Shown: positions 31,307-40,381 of the stretch, in pieces
Numbering within the stretch: position 1 is the first letter of the stretch
Layout: every line of letters starts with the position of its first letter
From: Pantoea alfalfae
Lineage (GTDB): Bacteria; Pseudomonadota; Gammaproteobacteria; Enterobacterales; Enterobacteriaceae
Assembly: GCF_019880205.1 (NCBI RefSeq)
Contig: NZ_CP082292.1
Coordinates: forward strand, 124,001-188,000
Direction of reading: 5' to 3'
DNA length: 64,000 bases
Program-made: the position numbers and the translations under genes
Notes under the pieces: generated by a model
What the model saw: only the letters and a program-made list of their open reading frames with translations
What the model was told of the DNA's origin: nothing
The model's database searches: none

Positions 31307-32128
31307 ATGTCGTCTGATGAGTTAGAACTGGTCTGGAATAATATCAAAGCAGAAGCGCGCGCCCTGGCTGATTGTGAGCCGATGCTGGCCAGTTTCTTCC
31401 ACGCGACATTGCTCAAGCATGAAAATCTTGGTAGCGCTTTGAGTTATATGCTGGCCAACAAGCTGGCTAACCCGATTATGCCCGCCATCGCCATTCGTGA
31501 AATCGTTGAAGAAGCCTACCGTGAAGATCCGTCGATGATTATGTCTGCGGCTTACGATATTCAGGCGGTGCGCCAGCGCGACCCGGCGGTCGATAAATAC
31601 TCCACGCCGCTGCTCTATCTCAAAGGATTTCATGCACTTCAGGCCTACCGCATTGGTCACTGGCTGTGGAATGAAGGCCGGCGTGCGCTGGCGGTTTATC
31701 TGCAGAATGAAATCTCCGTCTCTTTTGCCGTTGATATTCATCCCGCCGCCAACATTGGTCACGGCATTATGCTCGACCATGCCACTGGCATTGTGATTGG
31801 CGAAACCGCCGTGGTTGAGAATGATGTCTCGATCCTGCAATCGGTGACGCTGGGCGGTACCGGCAAAACCAGCGGCGACCGCCATCCGAAAATCCGTGAA
31901 GGGGTAATGATTGGTGCCGGTGCGAAAGTGCTGGGGAATATTGAAGTCGGCAGGGGAGCAAAAATTGGCGCGGGTTCTGTGGTGTTACAGCCTGTGCCGC
32001 CACACACCACGGCAGCAGGCGTACCCGCGCGTATCGTCGGCAAGCCAGGCAGTGAAAAGCCGTCAATGGATATGGATCAGCACTTCAATGGCAGCCTGGC
32101 CGGTTTTCAGTTTGGCGACGGCATCTAA
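31307..32128 (+). CDS. cysE: Serine acetyltransferase
   Basis: Makes O-acetylserine from serine and acetyl-CoA, the first step of cysteine synthesis. 273 residues, as in E. coli. An N-terminal helical domain ([20 protein letters not shown]) is followed by the left-handed beta-helix of hexapeptide repeats, with the catalytic DHATG and [18 protein letters not shown] stretch in two parts, and a C-terminal tail ending FGDGI, the type that binds O-acetylserine sulfhydrylase. Together with sbp and the met genes it gives this window several sulfur genes. Confidence 0.97.
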   Translation: MSSDELELVWNNIKAEARALADCEPMLASFFHATLLKHENLGSALSYMLANKLANPIMPAIAIREIVEEAYREDPSMIMSAAYDIQAVRQRDPAVDKYSTPLLYLKGFHALQAYRIGHWLWNEGRRALAVYLQNEISVSFAVDIHPAANIGHGIMLDHATGIVIGETAVVENDVSILQSVTLGGTGKTSGDRHPKIREGVMIGAGAKVLGNIEVGRGAKIGAGSVVLQPVPPHTTAAGVPARIVGKPGSEKPSMDMDQHFNGSLAGFQFGDGI

Positions 32129-32598
32129 TCTTTAATCAGTGCGCCCGCGTAATCCAGCTGGCGCCACGCTTCATAGACCACTACTGAAACGGCATTCGAT
32201 AAATTCATGCTGCGGCTTTCCGCTCTCATTGGGATGCGGATTTTCTGCTGCGCCGGTAACGCCGCCAGAATTTCCGCTGGCAGTCCACGGCTCTCAGGTC
32301 CAAACAGCAGATAATCGCCAGCCTGATAGGCGACGGCACTGTGTGTGGGTGTACCTTTGGTCGTCAGCGCAAACAGACGTTCAGGCGACTCCGTGGCGAT
32401 AAATGCCTGATAGTCAGCATGGAATTTTATGGCCGTGAATTCGTGGTAATCCAGTCCGGCGCGACGTAAACGCTTGTCATCCCAGGCGAAGCCGAGCGGC
32501 TGAATCAGATGAAGCTGGAAGCCCGTATTGGCGCACAGGCGAATGATATTGCCGGTATTTGGCGGAATTTCTGGTTCAAACAAGACAATGTTAAGCAT
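32125..32598 (-). CDS. trmL: tRNA (cytidine/uridine-2'-O)-methyltransferase TrmL
   Basis: A SPOUT-fold methyltransferase of 157 residues that modifies the wobble base (position 34) of tRNA-Leu isoacceptors in E. coli. The knot motifs [35 protein letters not shown] and [17 protein letters not shown] are visible in parts. Its stop codon overlaps the cysE stop codon by four bases. In E. coli the next gene region differs; here cpxA follows at 35 bases. Confidence 0.96.
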   Translation of the reverse strand: MLNIVLFEPEIPPNTGNIIRLCANTGFQLHLIQPLGFAWDDKRLRRAGLDYHEFTAIKFHADYQAFIATESPERLFALTTKGTPTHSAVAYQAGDYLLFGPESRGLPAEILAALPAQQKIRIPMRAESRSMNLSNAVSVVVYEAWRQLDYAGALIKD

Positions 32599-32633
32599 AA
32601 GGCCCCCGATGACAGGGGCCGAAGCATAGCAAA

Positions 32634-34013
32634 TTATTGACGACCGGAGGAGTAGAGCGGCAACCAGAGGGTCAGACGCAGGCCGCCCAGTGGACTGTCA
32701 TCGGCTTTAACCCAGCCGCGATGCTGCTGCACTGCCGTTTCAACAATGGCCAGGCCAAGACCCGTGCCGCCTGATTCGCGATCGCGCGCTTCATCGGTAC
32801 GGTAGAAGGGTCGGAAAATCTGTTCACGATCTTCCGGACTCACGCCAGGGCCGTCATCATCAACGTGTACCGTGATACCGGAAATATCGACGGAGAAGCT
32901 GACGCTGATATGGGTGTGTGAGTAGCGCAGCGCATTGCGCACGATGTTTTCCAGTGCACTCTCCAGCGCATGAGGGTTGCCGTAGAGCGGCCATGGGCCA
33001 GGCGGGTAGGGGATATCCATCTTCTTGCCCATCTGCTCAGCCTCAAAACGGGCATCTTCCAGCACCCCATTCCACAACTGATTCGCCTTCATCGCTTCGC
33101 TGACCAGTGCATTTTTATGCTGGGTGCGTGACAACACCAGCAGGTCGTTGATCATGCCATCCAGACGCTGTGCTTCCATCTCAATCCGCTCCAGCTCTTT
33201 CCCTTCGCCCTGACGCCGACGCAGCAGCGCGGTAGCCAGTTGCAGACGAGTAAGCGGGGTACGAAGCTCATGACTGATATCCGATAGCAGACGTTGCTGA
33301 CCGGTCATCATTCGCTCCAGCGCACTCACCATCTGGTTAAAGCTGGAACCCGCCGCCAGAAACTCCTGTGGGCCTGACTCCAGTTCCGGATGCTGACGCA
33401 GATTCCCGCTTGCCACTTCATCGGCGGCATATTTCAGCTTACGCGCCGGACGTGCCAGACTCCACGCCAGCCACAGCAGCAGCGGTGAGCTGATGAGCAT
33501 GGTGACAATAAGCAACAGCAACGGACGGTCAAACAGCAGATTGACGAAATCCAGCTGGGAACTGTTGGCGGGACGGATCATGTAAAGCTGGTAGTTATCT
33601 TCGCCATCCCGTACGGCGAAAGGCCCTACCAGCTCAACTCGACCATATTTCTTTTTCTGCGGATGATCGGCGTTATCAGACTGGCCGATAAAGTTGCGGA
33701 TAACCTGCATTTCGTTATGTTGCGCGCCAATCACCCGACCTTCACTGGTCACTAACAGCAGCCGCTGACCCGGCGGTGCCCACTTTTCTACGGCGCGAAA
33801 CAGACGACGCCACCACATCAGATCGTTAGGGGGATCCTGTGACAGCTCTGCTTCGACGTGTTGTTCAATCATGATGCCCTGCCGCTGTTCACTTTCCAGC
33901 AGCGAGGTCATCTGTCGTGAATCGAGCTTGGGCACCATCAGCACCAGCATCAACACCAGCGCCAGCGTTAACCAGAAGATGGCGAAGATACGGGTGGTCA
34001 GACTTCCAATCAT
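32634..34013 (-). CDS. cpxA: Envelope stress sensor histidine kinase CpxA
   Basis: An inner-membrane sensor kinase/phosphatase of 459 residues that detects envelope protein stress and phosphorylates CpxR. Two transmembrane segments (about 8-28 and 164-186) flank a periplasmic sensor domain; a HAMP linker follows; the phospho-acceptor histidine is H248 ([12 protein letters not shown]). The N, G1 and G2 boxes ([25 protein letters not shown]) are intact. Its start overlaps the cpxR stop codon by four bases (ATGA), so it is made with CpxR. Confidence 0.97.
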   Translation of the reverse strand: MIGSLTTRIFAIFWLTLALVLMLVLMVPKLDSRQMTSLLESEQRQGIMIEQHVEAELSQDPPNDLMWWRRLFRAVEKWAPPGQRLLLVTSEGRVIGAQHNEMQVIRNFIGQSDNADHPQKKKYGRVELVGPFAVRDGEDNYQLYMIRPANSSQLDFVNLLFDRPLLLLIVTMLISSPLLLWLAWSLARPARKLKYAADEVASGNLRQHPELESGPQEFLAAGSSFNQMVSALERMMTGQQRLLSDISHELRTPLTRLQLATALLRRRQGEGKELERIEMEAQRLDGMINDLLVLSRTQHKNALVSEAMKANQLWNGVLEDARFEAEQMGKKMDIPYPPGPWPLYGNPHALESALENIVRNALRYSHTHISVSFSVDISGITVHVDDDGPGVSPEDREQIFRPFYRTDEARDRESGGTGLGLAIVETAVQQHRGWVKADDSPLGGLRLTLWLPLYSSGRQ

Positions 34014-34708
34014 GATGCCGAAACCATCAGGTAGCCGCGGCCACGTAAGGTTTTAAACCAGGGATGACCGTCACGGCGTTCAGGCAGCTTGCGGCGCAGA
34101 TTCGAGATATGCATATCGATGGCGCGGTCAAAAGGTGTCAGGCGCTTGCCCAGCACTTCCTGACTCAGATGTTCACGCGAAACGACCTGGCCCAGATGCT
34201 GCGCCAGCAGATAAAGCAGGGTGAACTCCGTGCCGGTGAGATCCAGCGTGACATCATCAAAACTCGCTTCCTGACGGCCAGGATTGAGCCGCAGGCAGTC
34301 CACTTCCAGTGTGGGCGAGCTATTGTCGTGTTGCTGCTGCTGTTCACTCCAGTTTGAGCGGCGCAGAATAGCGCGGATACGCGCCACCAGTTCGCGATCG
34401 TTAAACGGTTTAGGCAGATAGTCATCTGCACCGAGTTCGAGGCCCAGTACGCGATCCAGCTCGCTGCCGCGCGCCGTGAGCATGATGACGGGGGTTTGAT
34501 GTTGCTGACGCAGTTCTTTCAGGGTGTCGATACCGTTTTTCTTCGGCATCATGACATCCAGTAAAAGCAAATCAATAGAGTTATCGAGCAGGTTCAGTGC
34601 TTGTTCACCATCGCTGGCCACCACCACTTCAAACCCTTCCATTTCTAACAGTTCTTTTAAAAGCGAAGTTAATTCGCGGTCGTCATCTACCAACAGGATT
34701 TTATTCAT
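34010..34708 (-). CDS. cpxR: Envelope stress response regulator CpxR
   Basis: An OmpR-family regulator of 232 residues. The receiver domain has the acidic pair D9/D10, the phospho-acceptor D51 (LLLLDVMMPKK) and K100 region (YLPKPFN); the C-terminal winged helix carries RLTPFDRAIDMHISNLRRKL in parts. The start is the ATG preceded by GGAGGG at eight bases; a longer frame antisense to the cpxP leader is not used. It is divergent from cpxP, with a CpxR box between them. Confidence 0.97.
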   Translation of the reverse strand: MNKILLVDDDRELTSLLKELLEMEGFEVVVASDGEQALNLLDNSIDLLLLDVMMPKKNGIDTLKELRQQHQTPVIMLTARGSELDRVLGLELGADDYLPKPFNDRELVARIRAILRRSNWSEQQQQHDNSSPTLEVDCLRLNPGRQEASFDDVTLDLTGTEFTLLYLLAQHLGQVVSREHLSQEVLGKRLTPFDRAIDMHISNLRRKLPERRDGHPWFKTLRGRGYLMVSAS

Positions 34709-34762
34709 TTTTGTAGCCCTCCGCAGGCAAAATACCGTGTTCCTGGCGCACCTATCTATCGC

Positions 34763-34777
34763 TTTACGTAGTTTTAC
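34763..34777 (-). promoter_or_regulatory. CpxR box between cpxR and cpxP
   Basis: On the minus strand GTAAA-ACTAC-GTAAA, a perfect GTAAA-N5-GTAAA CpxR site, 55 bases from the cpxR start and about 80 bases from the cpxP start. It should drive cpxP and the cpxRA autoregulation. Confidence 0.9.
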
Positions 34778-34856
34778 ACCCCCTGACGGATGTTTGCAGC
34801 TGTCGCCGTACACTGGCTCTCGTTGAATCGCAAAACGGAACGAACTGGAGTACACG

Positions 34857-35366
34857 ATGCGCAAATTAACCGCCGTCGTCCTTGCCTCAGCGATGGCTCT
34901 GAGTGTCGCCAGCGCAGGTGCTAAAGATGCGACGACGATTGACGAGATGCATCATGGCGGATTGCCGACAGGCAGTATGACGCAAAATCCGCAAAGCCAC
35001 ATGTTCGATGGTATCGAGCTGACTGAAGTGCAGCGTCAGCAGATGCGAGACCTGATGCAACAGGCCCGACATGAGCGCCCGGTCGTTCATATTGACGATA
35101 TCGCAGCATTACACGACCTGGTGACTGCAGACCAGTTTAACGAAGCGGCCATCCGCGCAAAGGCGGAAGTCATCGCCAGAGTTCAGGTTGAACAGCAGGT
35201 TGAGATGGCGCGCGTACAGAATCAAATGTTTCAACTGCTAACGCCGGACCAGCAGGCCACGTTGCAGAAGAATTACCAGCGGCGACTTAATGAGCTGCGA
35301 CAGTTTTCGAATCTGCAGTCAGCGTCATCGCTGCAGGCAGTGAGTAGTACCAGCAGTAACCAGTAA
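34857..35366 (+). CDS. cpxP: Periplasmic stress adaptor CpxP
   Basis: A periplasmic protein that inhibits CpxA and delivers misfolded proteins to DegP. 169 residues (E. coli 166). A signal peptide (about 1-22, ending ASAGA) is followed by a helical domain with two LTxxQ motifs (LTEVQRQQM and LTPDQQATL), the mark of the CpxP/Spy family. The C-terminal tail is rich in Ser and Gln and weakly conserved. Controlled by the CpxR box upstream. Its 3' UTR holds the CpxQ sRNA. Confidence 0.95.
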   Translation: MRKLTAVVLASAMALSVASAGAKDATTIDEMHHGGLPTGSMTQNPQSHMFDGIELTEVQRQQMRDLMQQARHERPVVHIDDIAALHDLVTADQFNEAAIRAKAEVIARVQVEQQVEMARVQNQMFQLLTPDQQATLQKNYQRRLNELRQFSNLQSASSLQAVSSTSSNQ

Positions 35367-35379
35367 CATAGTATCCCTG

Positions 35380-35438
35380 TTTTCCTTGCCATAGACACAT
35401 CCCTGTCTTCCCCCGCCATGATGGTGGGGGTTTTTTTT
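35380..35438 (+). ncRNA. cpxQ: CpxQ small RNA from the cpxP 3' UTR
   Basis: In E. coli and Salmonella, RNase E cuts the cpxP mRNA to give the Hfq-binding sRNA CpxQ of about 58 nt, which represses inner-membrane and periplasmic protein mRNAs. Here the segment starts TTTTCCTTGCCATAGACACA, as in those species as I recall them, continues with CCCTGTCTTCCCCC, and ends in a hairpin (CCCCCGCC / GGTGGGGG, 35410-35430) with eight T residues. The 5' seed region is nearly unchanged, while the terminator loop bases differ. The length (59 nt) and position 13 bases after the cpxP stop fit. It also serves as the cpxP terminator. Confidence 0.88.
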
Positions 35439-35694
35439 ATCTTTTTTTCACTTTTTTTAATTTGACCGGAATCATCACCACGCAACAAAACCCCCATTTT
35501 ATTAGCGCTTGTTTAACGTTAGTTTGTCAGGCTCGATGATTATTGACTATTCAGGCCATCACGTAAATTTAAGCGTACCGGTAAGCATCTTAAGGCTGTC
35601 AAAATAATTTAAGCCACTGAAACTAATAGATTTACGGCCTTCTCATATAAGCTTTTATCTTAACTTTCAACGTGTTGCTTTTCCCGCGTTACGC
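35439..35694. other. Non-coding stretch upstream of yciG
   Basis: AT-rich sequence after the CpxQ terminator with no credible reading frame and no repeat or site that I recognise. Confidence 0.4.
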
Positions 35695-35722
35695 TTGCCG
35701 GTTCAGGCGCACCCTCTACACT
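35695..35722 (+). promoter_or_regulatory. Probable promoter of yciG
   Basis: TTGCCG, 16 bases, TACACT. The -10 lies in CTACACTTA, close to the sigma-S preference CTATACTTA, about 100 bases before the yciG start. E. coli yciG is a member of the RpoS regulon. Confidence 0.5.
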
Positions 35723-35821
35723 TAATCCTGTCACTGCAGGGAAGTTAAGTGTCTTTGCGAAGTCTCAGGGAGCAACAACCACATTATGTAGTCCTGAATG
35801 AATCTATTAACGGAGTAAGTT

Positions 35822-35977
35822 ATGGCAGAGCATCGTGGTGGTTCAGGTAATTTCGCAGATAATCCGCAAAAAGCGTCTGAAGCCGGTAAGAAAGGCGGCC
35901 AGAGCAGCGGCGGCGGAAACTTCAAAAACGATCGTGAAAAAGCATCAGAAGCAGGGAAAAAGGGCGGCAAAAAGTAA
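35822..35977 (+). CDS. yciG: Small KGG-repeat stress protein (YciG/con-10 family)
   Basis: A 51-residue, highly hydrophilic protein that starts MAEHRGGSGNFADNPQKASE and ends EAGKKGGKK. It has two copies of the G-N-F-x(5)-K-A-S-E-A-G-K-K-G-G repeat, the stress-induced bacterial acidophilic repeat found in E. coli YciG and fungal con-10. It is slightly shorter than E. coli YciG. GGAG lies seven bases before the ATG. The molecular function is unknown; RpoS-linked stress roles, including temperature-dependent motility, are reported for E. coli YciG. In E. coli yciG is not next to cpxP, so this position is unusual. Confidence 0.88.
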   Translation: MAEHRGGSGNFADNPQKASEAGKKGGQSSGGGNFKNDREKASEAGKKGGKK

Positions 35978-36044
35978 GCGCCGCGTCTTTCTCAGCCCAG
36001 ACCAGCACATGACTGTGGTCTGACACTGATGTGTATGACACTTT

Positions 36045-36078
36045 GCCCCGTCCTCCCCGAGGTCGGGGCTTGTTTTTT
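36045..36078 (+). terminator. Terminator after yciG
   Basis: A long GC stem (GCCCCG with inner CCTC/GAGG pairs, CGGGGC) followed by TTG and seven T residues. Confidence 0.88.
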
Positions 36079-36214
36079 TATGCCTGCCACGCTTTTGCAA
36101 AAGAGACTAAGTCGTTGAATGACCCGCTAAGCACTGCCCGCCTCCTGGTGTTAAACTTTAGCCATTCTTTTATTTGAGTACGCATCATTGCTGATGCTGC
36201 AAAGGGAATCTGGC

Positions 36215-37117
36215 ATGCGATCCTCTTATGGCCGACTGGTAAAGCGTGCTGCGCTGGCCGCCACCATTCTTGCTTCTGTGCTGTTAATCGTGAAAATTTT
36301 TGCCTGGTGGTACACTGGTTCGGTGAGTTTGCTGGCTTCACTGGTAGACTCGCTGGTGGATATCGCCGCATCCCTGACCAATCTGCTGGTGGTGAGATAT
36401 GCGCTGCAACCGGCTGACGAAGATCATACTTTCGGGCACGGCAAAGCGGAATCGCTGGCGGCGCTGGCGCAAAGTATGTTTATCTCCGGCTCGGCGCTGT
36501 TTCTGTTTCTGACTGGCCTGCAGCATCTTGCCTCGCCCAGTGAGATGCGCGCGCCCGGCGTTGGCGTTGTGGTGACCGTTTTGGCACTGAGCTCAACGCT
36601 GGTGCTGGTCGCCTTTCAGCGCTGGGTGGTGCGTAAAACCCGCAGTCAGGCCATCAGGGCTGACATGCTGCACTATCAGTCGGACGTCATCATGAATGGT
36701 GCCATTCTGATCGCGCTGGTCCTGAGCAGCTATGGCTTTGTCCGGGCTGATGCCCTGTTCGCGTTGGGGATTGGCATTTTCATTCTCTACAGTGCGTTGC
36801 GTATGGGCTATGAGGCGGTGCAGTCATTACTGGATCGCGCGCTACCTGAAGAGGAGCGGCAGCAGATTCTGACACTGGCGACAAACTGGCCACAGGTGCA
36901 GGGCGTCCACGATCTGCGAACCCGCCAGTCCGGCCCCACTAAATTTATTCAGCTACATCTGGAACTGGAAGACCAGTTGCCACTGGTGCAGGCGCACCGG
37001 GTAGCCGATCAGGTTGAGAAGGCATTACGCAAAGAATTTCCTGGGTCAGACGTAATTATCCATCAGGATCCCTGTTCTGTGGTACCGTTCGAGAGAGAAG
37101 ATTCTTTAGGTTTTTAA
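36215..37117 (+). CDS. fieF: Ferrous-iron efflux pump FieF (cation diffusion facilitator)
   Basis: A proton-coupled exporter of Fe(II) and Zn(II), 300 residues, as in E. coli. About six transmembrane segments fill residues 12-205; metal-binding aspartates are in [13 protein letters not shown] (D45, D49 type) and [10 protein letters not shown] (H153, D157 type). The cytoplasmic domain with [19 protein letters not shown] and [12 protein letters not shown] follows. The start is the ATG of MRSSYGRL with AAGGGA at eight bases; an ATG nine codons upstream is less likely. Next gene pfkA, as in E. coli. Confidence 0.95.
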   Translation: MRSSYGRLVKRAALAATILASVLLIVKIFAWWYTGSVSLLASLVDSLVDIAASLTNLLVVRYALQPADEDHTFGHGKAESLAALAQSMFISGSALFLFLTGLQHLASPSEMRAPGVGVVVTVLALSSTLVLVAFQRWVVRKTRSQAIRADMLHYQSDVIMNGAILIALVLSSYGFVRADALFALGIGIFILYSALRMGYEAVQSLLDRALPEEERQQILTLATNWPQVQGVHDLRTRQSGPTKFIQLHLELEDQLPLVQAHRVADQVEKALRKEFPGSDVIIHQDPCSVVPFEREDSLGF

Positions 37118-37195
37118 CGTAAATGAATCAAATCGATACGAAAGGAATGACGTAACGCTAACATTGCTGCAAAAAATAGTGAAAAGTTGTCTGAC

Positions 37196-37209
37196 CTGAA
37201 TCAATTCAG
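37196..37209 (+). promoter_or_regulatory. Cra-like operator of pfkA
   Basis: CTGAATCAATTCAG is a near-perfect palindrome resembling the Cra (FruR) consensus TGAAACGNTTCA. It overlaps the -35 region of the pfkA promoter, the position of a repressor, and E. coli pfkA is repressed by Cra. Confidence 0.6.
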
Positions 37210-37229
37210 CAGCAAGCCTTTGATATACT
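37201..37229 (+). promoter_or_regulatory. Promoter of pfkA
   Basis: TCAATT, 17 bases, TATACT. A good -10 with a weak -35, about 95 bases before the pfkA start. Confidence 0.55.
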
Positions 37230-37324
37230 ATCTGCCATCACATGTCGCGCTAATCGTAAAATGATCTTCAGCAGCGATCGACAGGCAGGATTAACCCTTA
37301 GTTTTGAACAATCCAGAGGTTGTC

Positions 37325-38287
37325 ATGATCAAAAAAATTGGTGTATTGACCAGTGGCGGTGACGCCCCAGGCATGAACGCAGCTATTCGTGGAGTGGTAC
37401 GTTCCGCGCTGAGTGAAGGACTGGAAGTTTTTGGGATCTATGACGGTTATCTGGGATTGTACGAAGATCGCATGATTAATCTTGATCGCTACAGCGTCTC
37501 CGACATGATTAACCGTGGTGGCACGTTCCTGGGCTCAGCGCGTTTCCCTGAGTTCCGTAATGAAGATGTGCGCCAGGTTGCCATTGAGAACATGAAAAAG
37601 CGCGGTATTGATGCGCTGGTTGTGATTGGTGGTGACGGCTCCTACATGGGTGCTAAGCGCCTGACTGAAATGGGCTTCCCATGCATCGGTCTGCCAGGCA
37701 CCATTGATAACGACGTGGCCGGAACGGATTACACCATCGGTTATTTCACTGCGCTGGAAACCGTGGTTGAAGCGATTGACCGCCTGCGTGACACCTCTTC
37801 TTCGCATCAGCGTATTTCGATTGTTGAAGTGATGGGCCGCTACTGTGGCGATCTGACCCTGGCGGCGGCGATTGCCGGTGGCTGCGAGTTCATCGTCCTG
37901 CCAGAGTTCCCGTATACCCGCGAAGAGCTGGTTGCGGAAATCAAAGCGGGCATCGCCAAAGGTAAAAAGCACGCTATCGTGGCGATCACCGAACACATCT
38001 GCGATATCGACGATCTGGCCCGTTTCATTGAAACAGAAACCAAACGTGAAACCCGTTCGACCGTTCTGGGCCATATTCAGCGTGGCGGTGCACCTTGTGC
38101 GTATGACCGTATCCTGGCCTCACGCATGGGCGCTTACTCCATTGAACTGCTGATGCAAGGTTACGGCGGCCGTTGTGTGGGTATTCAGAACGAGAAGATG
38201 GTGCATCACGACATCGTCGACGCAATTGAAAACATGAAACGTCCCTTCAAGCGTGACTGGCTCGACACGGCGAAAAAACTCTATTAA
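37325..38287 (+). CDS. pfkA: 6-phosphofructokinase I
   Basis: The main glycolytic phosphofructokinase, ATP-dependent, allosterically controlled by ADP and PEP in the family. 320 residues, as in E. coli. The ATP site [18 protein letters not shown], the catalytic [16 protein letters not shown] (D127) and the MGRYCGDL effector loop are intact. An AGAGG lies five bases before the ATG; the upstream in-frame start is not needed. Regulated by the Cra-like palindrome upstream. Confidence 0.97.
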   Translation: MIKKIGVLTSGGDAPGMNAAIRGVVRSALSEGLEVFGIYDGYLGLYEDRMINLDRYSVSDMINRGGTFLGSARFPEFRNEDVRQVAIENMKKRGIDALVVIGGDGSYMGAKRLTEMGFPCIGLPGTIDNDVAGTDYTIGYFTALETVVEAIDRLRDTSSSHQRISIVEVMGRYCGDLTLAAAIAGGCEFIVLPEFPYTREELVAEIKAGIAKGKKHAIVAITEHICDIDDLARFIETETKRETRSTVLGHIQRGGAPCAYDRILASRMGAYSIELLMQGYGGRCVGIQNEKMVHHDIVDAIENMKRPFKRDWLDTAKKLY

Positions 38288-38429
38288 TTACAGGCGGGGT
38301 GTGCTGCACGGCATGCCCCAGCATTCTCCTTGCATATTCCCCTCGGTTATAACAGCTTATTTTTAATTCTTTTAGCTCTGTAATGGTTTATGTCACGCTT
38401 AGCCCATAACGACATTGGGAGAGTGCGTA

Positions 38430-39419
38430 ATGAACAAGTGGAGTATTGGCGTTACCCTGTTGCTGGCCTCAACCAGCGTTCTGGCGAAAGACATTCAGCT
38501 GTTAAACGTATCCTACGATCCAACGCGTGAACTGTACGAACAGTACAACAAAGCGTTCAGTGCGCACTACAAACAGGAAACCGGCGACAATGTCGTGGTC
38601 CGCCAGTCGCATGGCGGTTCCGGAAAGCAGGCGACCTCCGTGATTAACGGCATCCGGGCGGATGTGGTCACACTGGCGTTGCAATCCGATGTTGATGCCA
38701 TTGCCGAACGCGGTCGTATTGATAAGGACTGGATCAAACGTCTGCCGGACAACTCTGCGCCTTACACCTCGACCATCGTCTTCCTGGTTCGTAAAGATAA
38801 CCCCAAGGGTATCCATGACTGGAGCGACCTGACGAAGCCAGACGTATCTGTGATTACGCCTAACCCGAAAACGTCCGGCGGCGCCCGCTGGAACTATCTG
38901 GCGGCCTGGGGCTGGGCACTGGATCATAACAACGGTGATCAGGCTAAAGCGCTGGCTTACGTCAGAGCGCTGTTCAAAAACGTTGAAGTGCAGGATTCGG
39001 GTGCACGCGGCGCCACCAACACCTTCGTTGAGCGCGGGATTGGCGATGTGCTGATCGCCTGGGAAAACGAAGCTTATCTGGCGGTTAACAAACTGGGTAA
39101 AGACAAGTTCGAGATTGTTACCCCGAGCGAATCGATTCTGGCTGAACCGACCGTGTCGGTGGTCGATAAAGTGGTGGATGAAAAGGGCACGCGTAAAGTC
39201 GCTGACGCTTATCTGAAATATCTCTACTCGCCAGAAGGCCAGACCATCGCTGCACAGAACTACTATCGCCCGCGTGATGCTGAAATCGCGAAGAAATTTG
39301 CCAGCACCTTTGCACCCGTGAAGCTGTTCACCATTCAGGACAAGTTTGGTGGCTGGGCGCAGGCTCAGAAAGCCCACTTCGCCGATGGCGGCAGCTATGA
39401 CCAGGTCATGAAACCATAA
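38430..39419 (+). CDS. sbp: Periplasmic sulfate-binding protein
   Basis: Binds sulfate in the periplasm for the CysUWA ABC transporter. 329 residues, as in E. coli. Signal peptide about 1-19 (ending SVLA, mature [17 protein letters not shown]); sulfate-binding loops with [13 protein letters not shown] and the [24 protein letters not shown] blocks. GGGAG lies about ten bases before the ATG. It is a CysB-controlled gene in E. coli. The transporter permease genes are not in this window. Confidence 0.96.
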   Translation: MNKWSIGVTLLLASTSVLAKDIQLLNVSYDPTRELYEQYNKAFSAHYKQETGDNVVVRQSHGGSGKQATSVINGIRADVVTLALQSDVDAIAERGRIDKDWIKRLPDNSAPYTSTIVFLVRKDNPKGIHDWSDLTKPDVSVITPNPKTSGGARWNYLAAWGWALDHNNGDQAKALAYVRALFKNVEVQDSGARGATNTFVERGIGDVLIAWENEAYLAVNKLGKDKFEIVTPSESILAEPTVSVVDKVVDEKGTRKVADAYLKYLYSPEGQTIAAQNYYRPRDAEIAKKFASTFAPVKLFTIQDKFGGWAQAQKAHFADGGSYDQVMKP

Positions 39420-39425
39420 CGTATT

Positions 39426-39452
39426 GCGGTCAGCGCGCTCTGCGCTGACCGC
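39426..39452 (+). terminator. Hairpin after sbp
   Basis: An eleven-base perfect inverted repeat GCGGTCAGCGC / GCGCTGACCGC with a five-base loop, directly after the sbp stop codon, followed by TTATCC. A strong stem with a weak T run. Confidence 0.65.
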
Positions 39453-39579
39453 TTATCCGCCACCCTCACGTCTTTTCTCTTCTCTGCCCAGCCGCTGGGT
39501 TATCTGCCCGAATTCCCCGTGACATTTTTTTCCCGCCAGGCGAGGATGCAGGCTGCTAAACCATTCGGGAAGCGTTGTT

Positions 39580-40353
39580 ATGCCGACAAATCGTCGTGCA
39601 ACCAGCCTGGTTGCGGTTCTGCTGGTGCTGCTCATTGCGGGAATACTGCTTGCCGCACTGCATTTCAAAAAGAACAGTGATGCACTCTGGCAGATTGTCA
39701 GCCAGAAATGTGTGCCTCATCAGCAGAGCAGCAGAGACCCTGCGCCCTGCCAGCGTGTTGACCAGCCGCATCGCTATGCCATGCTGAAAGATATGAACGG
39801 GCCGTTGCAGTATCTGCTGATTCCGCTCGACAAAATCACCGGTATCGAAAGCCCGCAGTTACTGCAACCCGCGACGCCTGACTACTTTGCCCTTGCGTGG
39901 CATGAACGAACCCTGCTTGCACAGCGACGCGGCTCACCCATTGATGATCGGGTCCTGTCACTGGCGATCAATTCACAATATGGCCGCACGCAGAATCAGC
40001 TCCATATTCATCTCTCCTGTCTGCGGGCCGATGTGCGTCAAAAGCTCGACGAGCTGACGCCGCAGCTTAGCGGTCAGTGGCAGGACATCATGCTGCGTAA
40101 GCACCGCTACTGGCTGCGTGCATTGACCCCGGACGAGCTGACTCAGCAGAGTGCATTTATCCGACTGGCCGATGAACGGCCAGAGGCACGCACAGAGATG
40201 GGGAAATATGGGCTGGCACTGGCTGAATTAAGCGATGGGCGACTGGTCTTGATGGCGATTCAGCGAAACTGGCTGCTGCTGAACAGTGGGTCGGCGGAGG
40301 AGTTGCAGGATCACGCCTGTGAGCTGATCGCGCCCATAAAAAAGGCGGCTTAA
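39580..40353 (+). CDS. cdh: CDP-diacylglycerol diphosphatase
   Basis: Hydrolyses CDP-diacylglycerol to phosphatidate and CMP at the inner membrane. 257 residues (E. coli 251). One N-terminal transmembrane segment (about 8-28) and a HIT-related domain with the NQLHIHLSC histidine motif and KHRYWLRALTPDEL. GGGAAG lies before the ATG. The last codons contain half of the terminator of convergent tpiA. Confidence 0.94.
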   Translation: MPTNRRATSLVAVLLVLLIAGILLAALHFKKNSDALWQIVSQKCVPHQQSSRDPAPCQRVDQPHRYAMLKDMNGPLQYLLIPLDKITGIESPQLLQPATPDYFALAWHERTLLAQRRGSPIDDRVLSLAINSQYGRTQNQLHIHLSCLRADVRQKLDELTPQLSGQWQDIMLRKHRYWLRALTPDELTQQSAFIRLADERPEARTEMGKYGLALAELSDGRLVLMAIQRNWLLLNSGSAEELQDHACELIAPIKKAA

Positions 40354-40362
40354 GCGCCGCCT
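40338..40362 (-). terminator. Terminator of tpiA, embedded in the cdh 3' end
   Basis: On the minus strand AGGCGGC / GCCGCCT with a six-base loop is followed by six T residues. The structure covers the cdh stop codon (taa at 40351-40353). Confidence 0.78.
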
Positions 40363-40381
40363 CTGCCCGGAATGCTAATGC

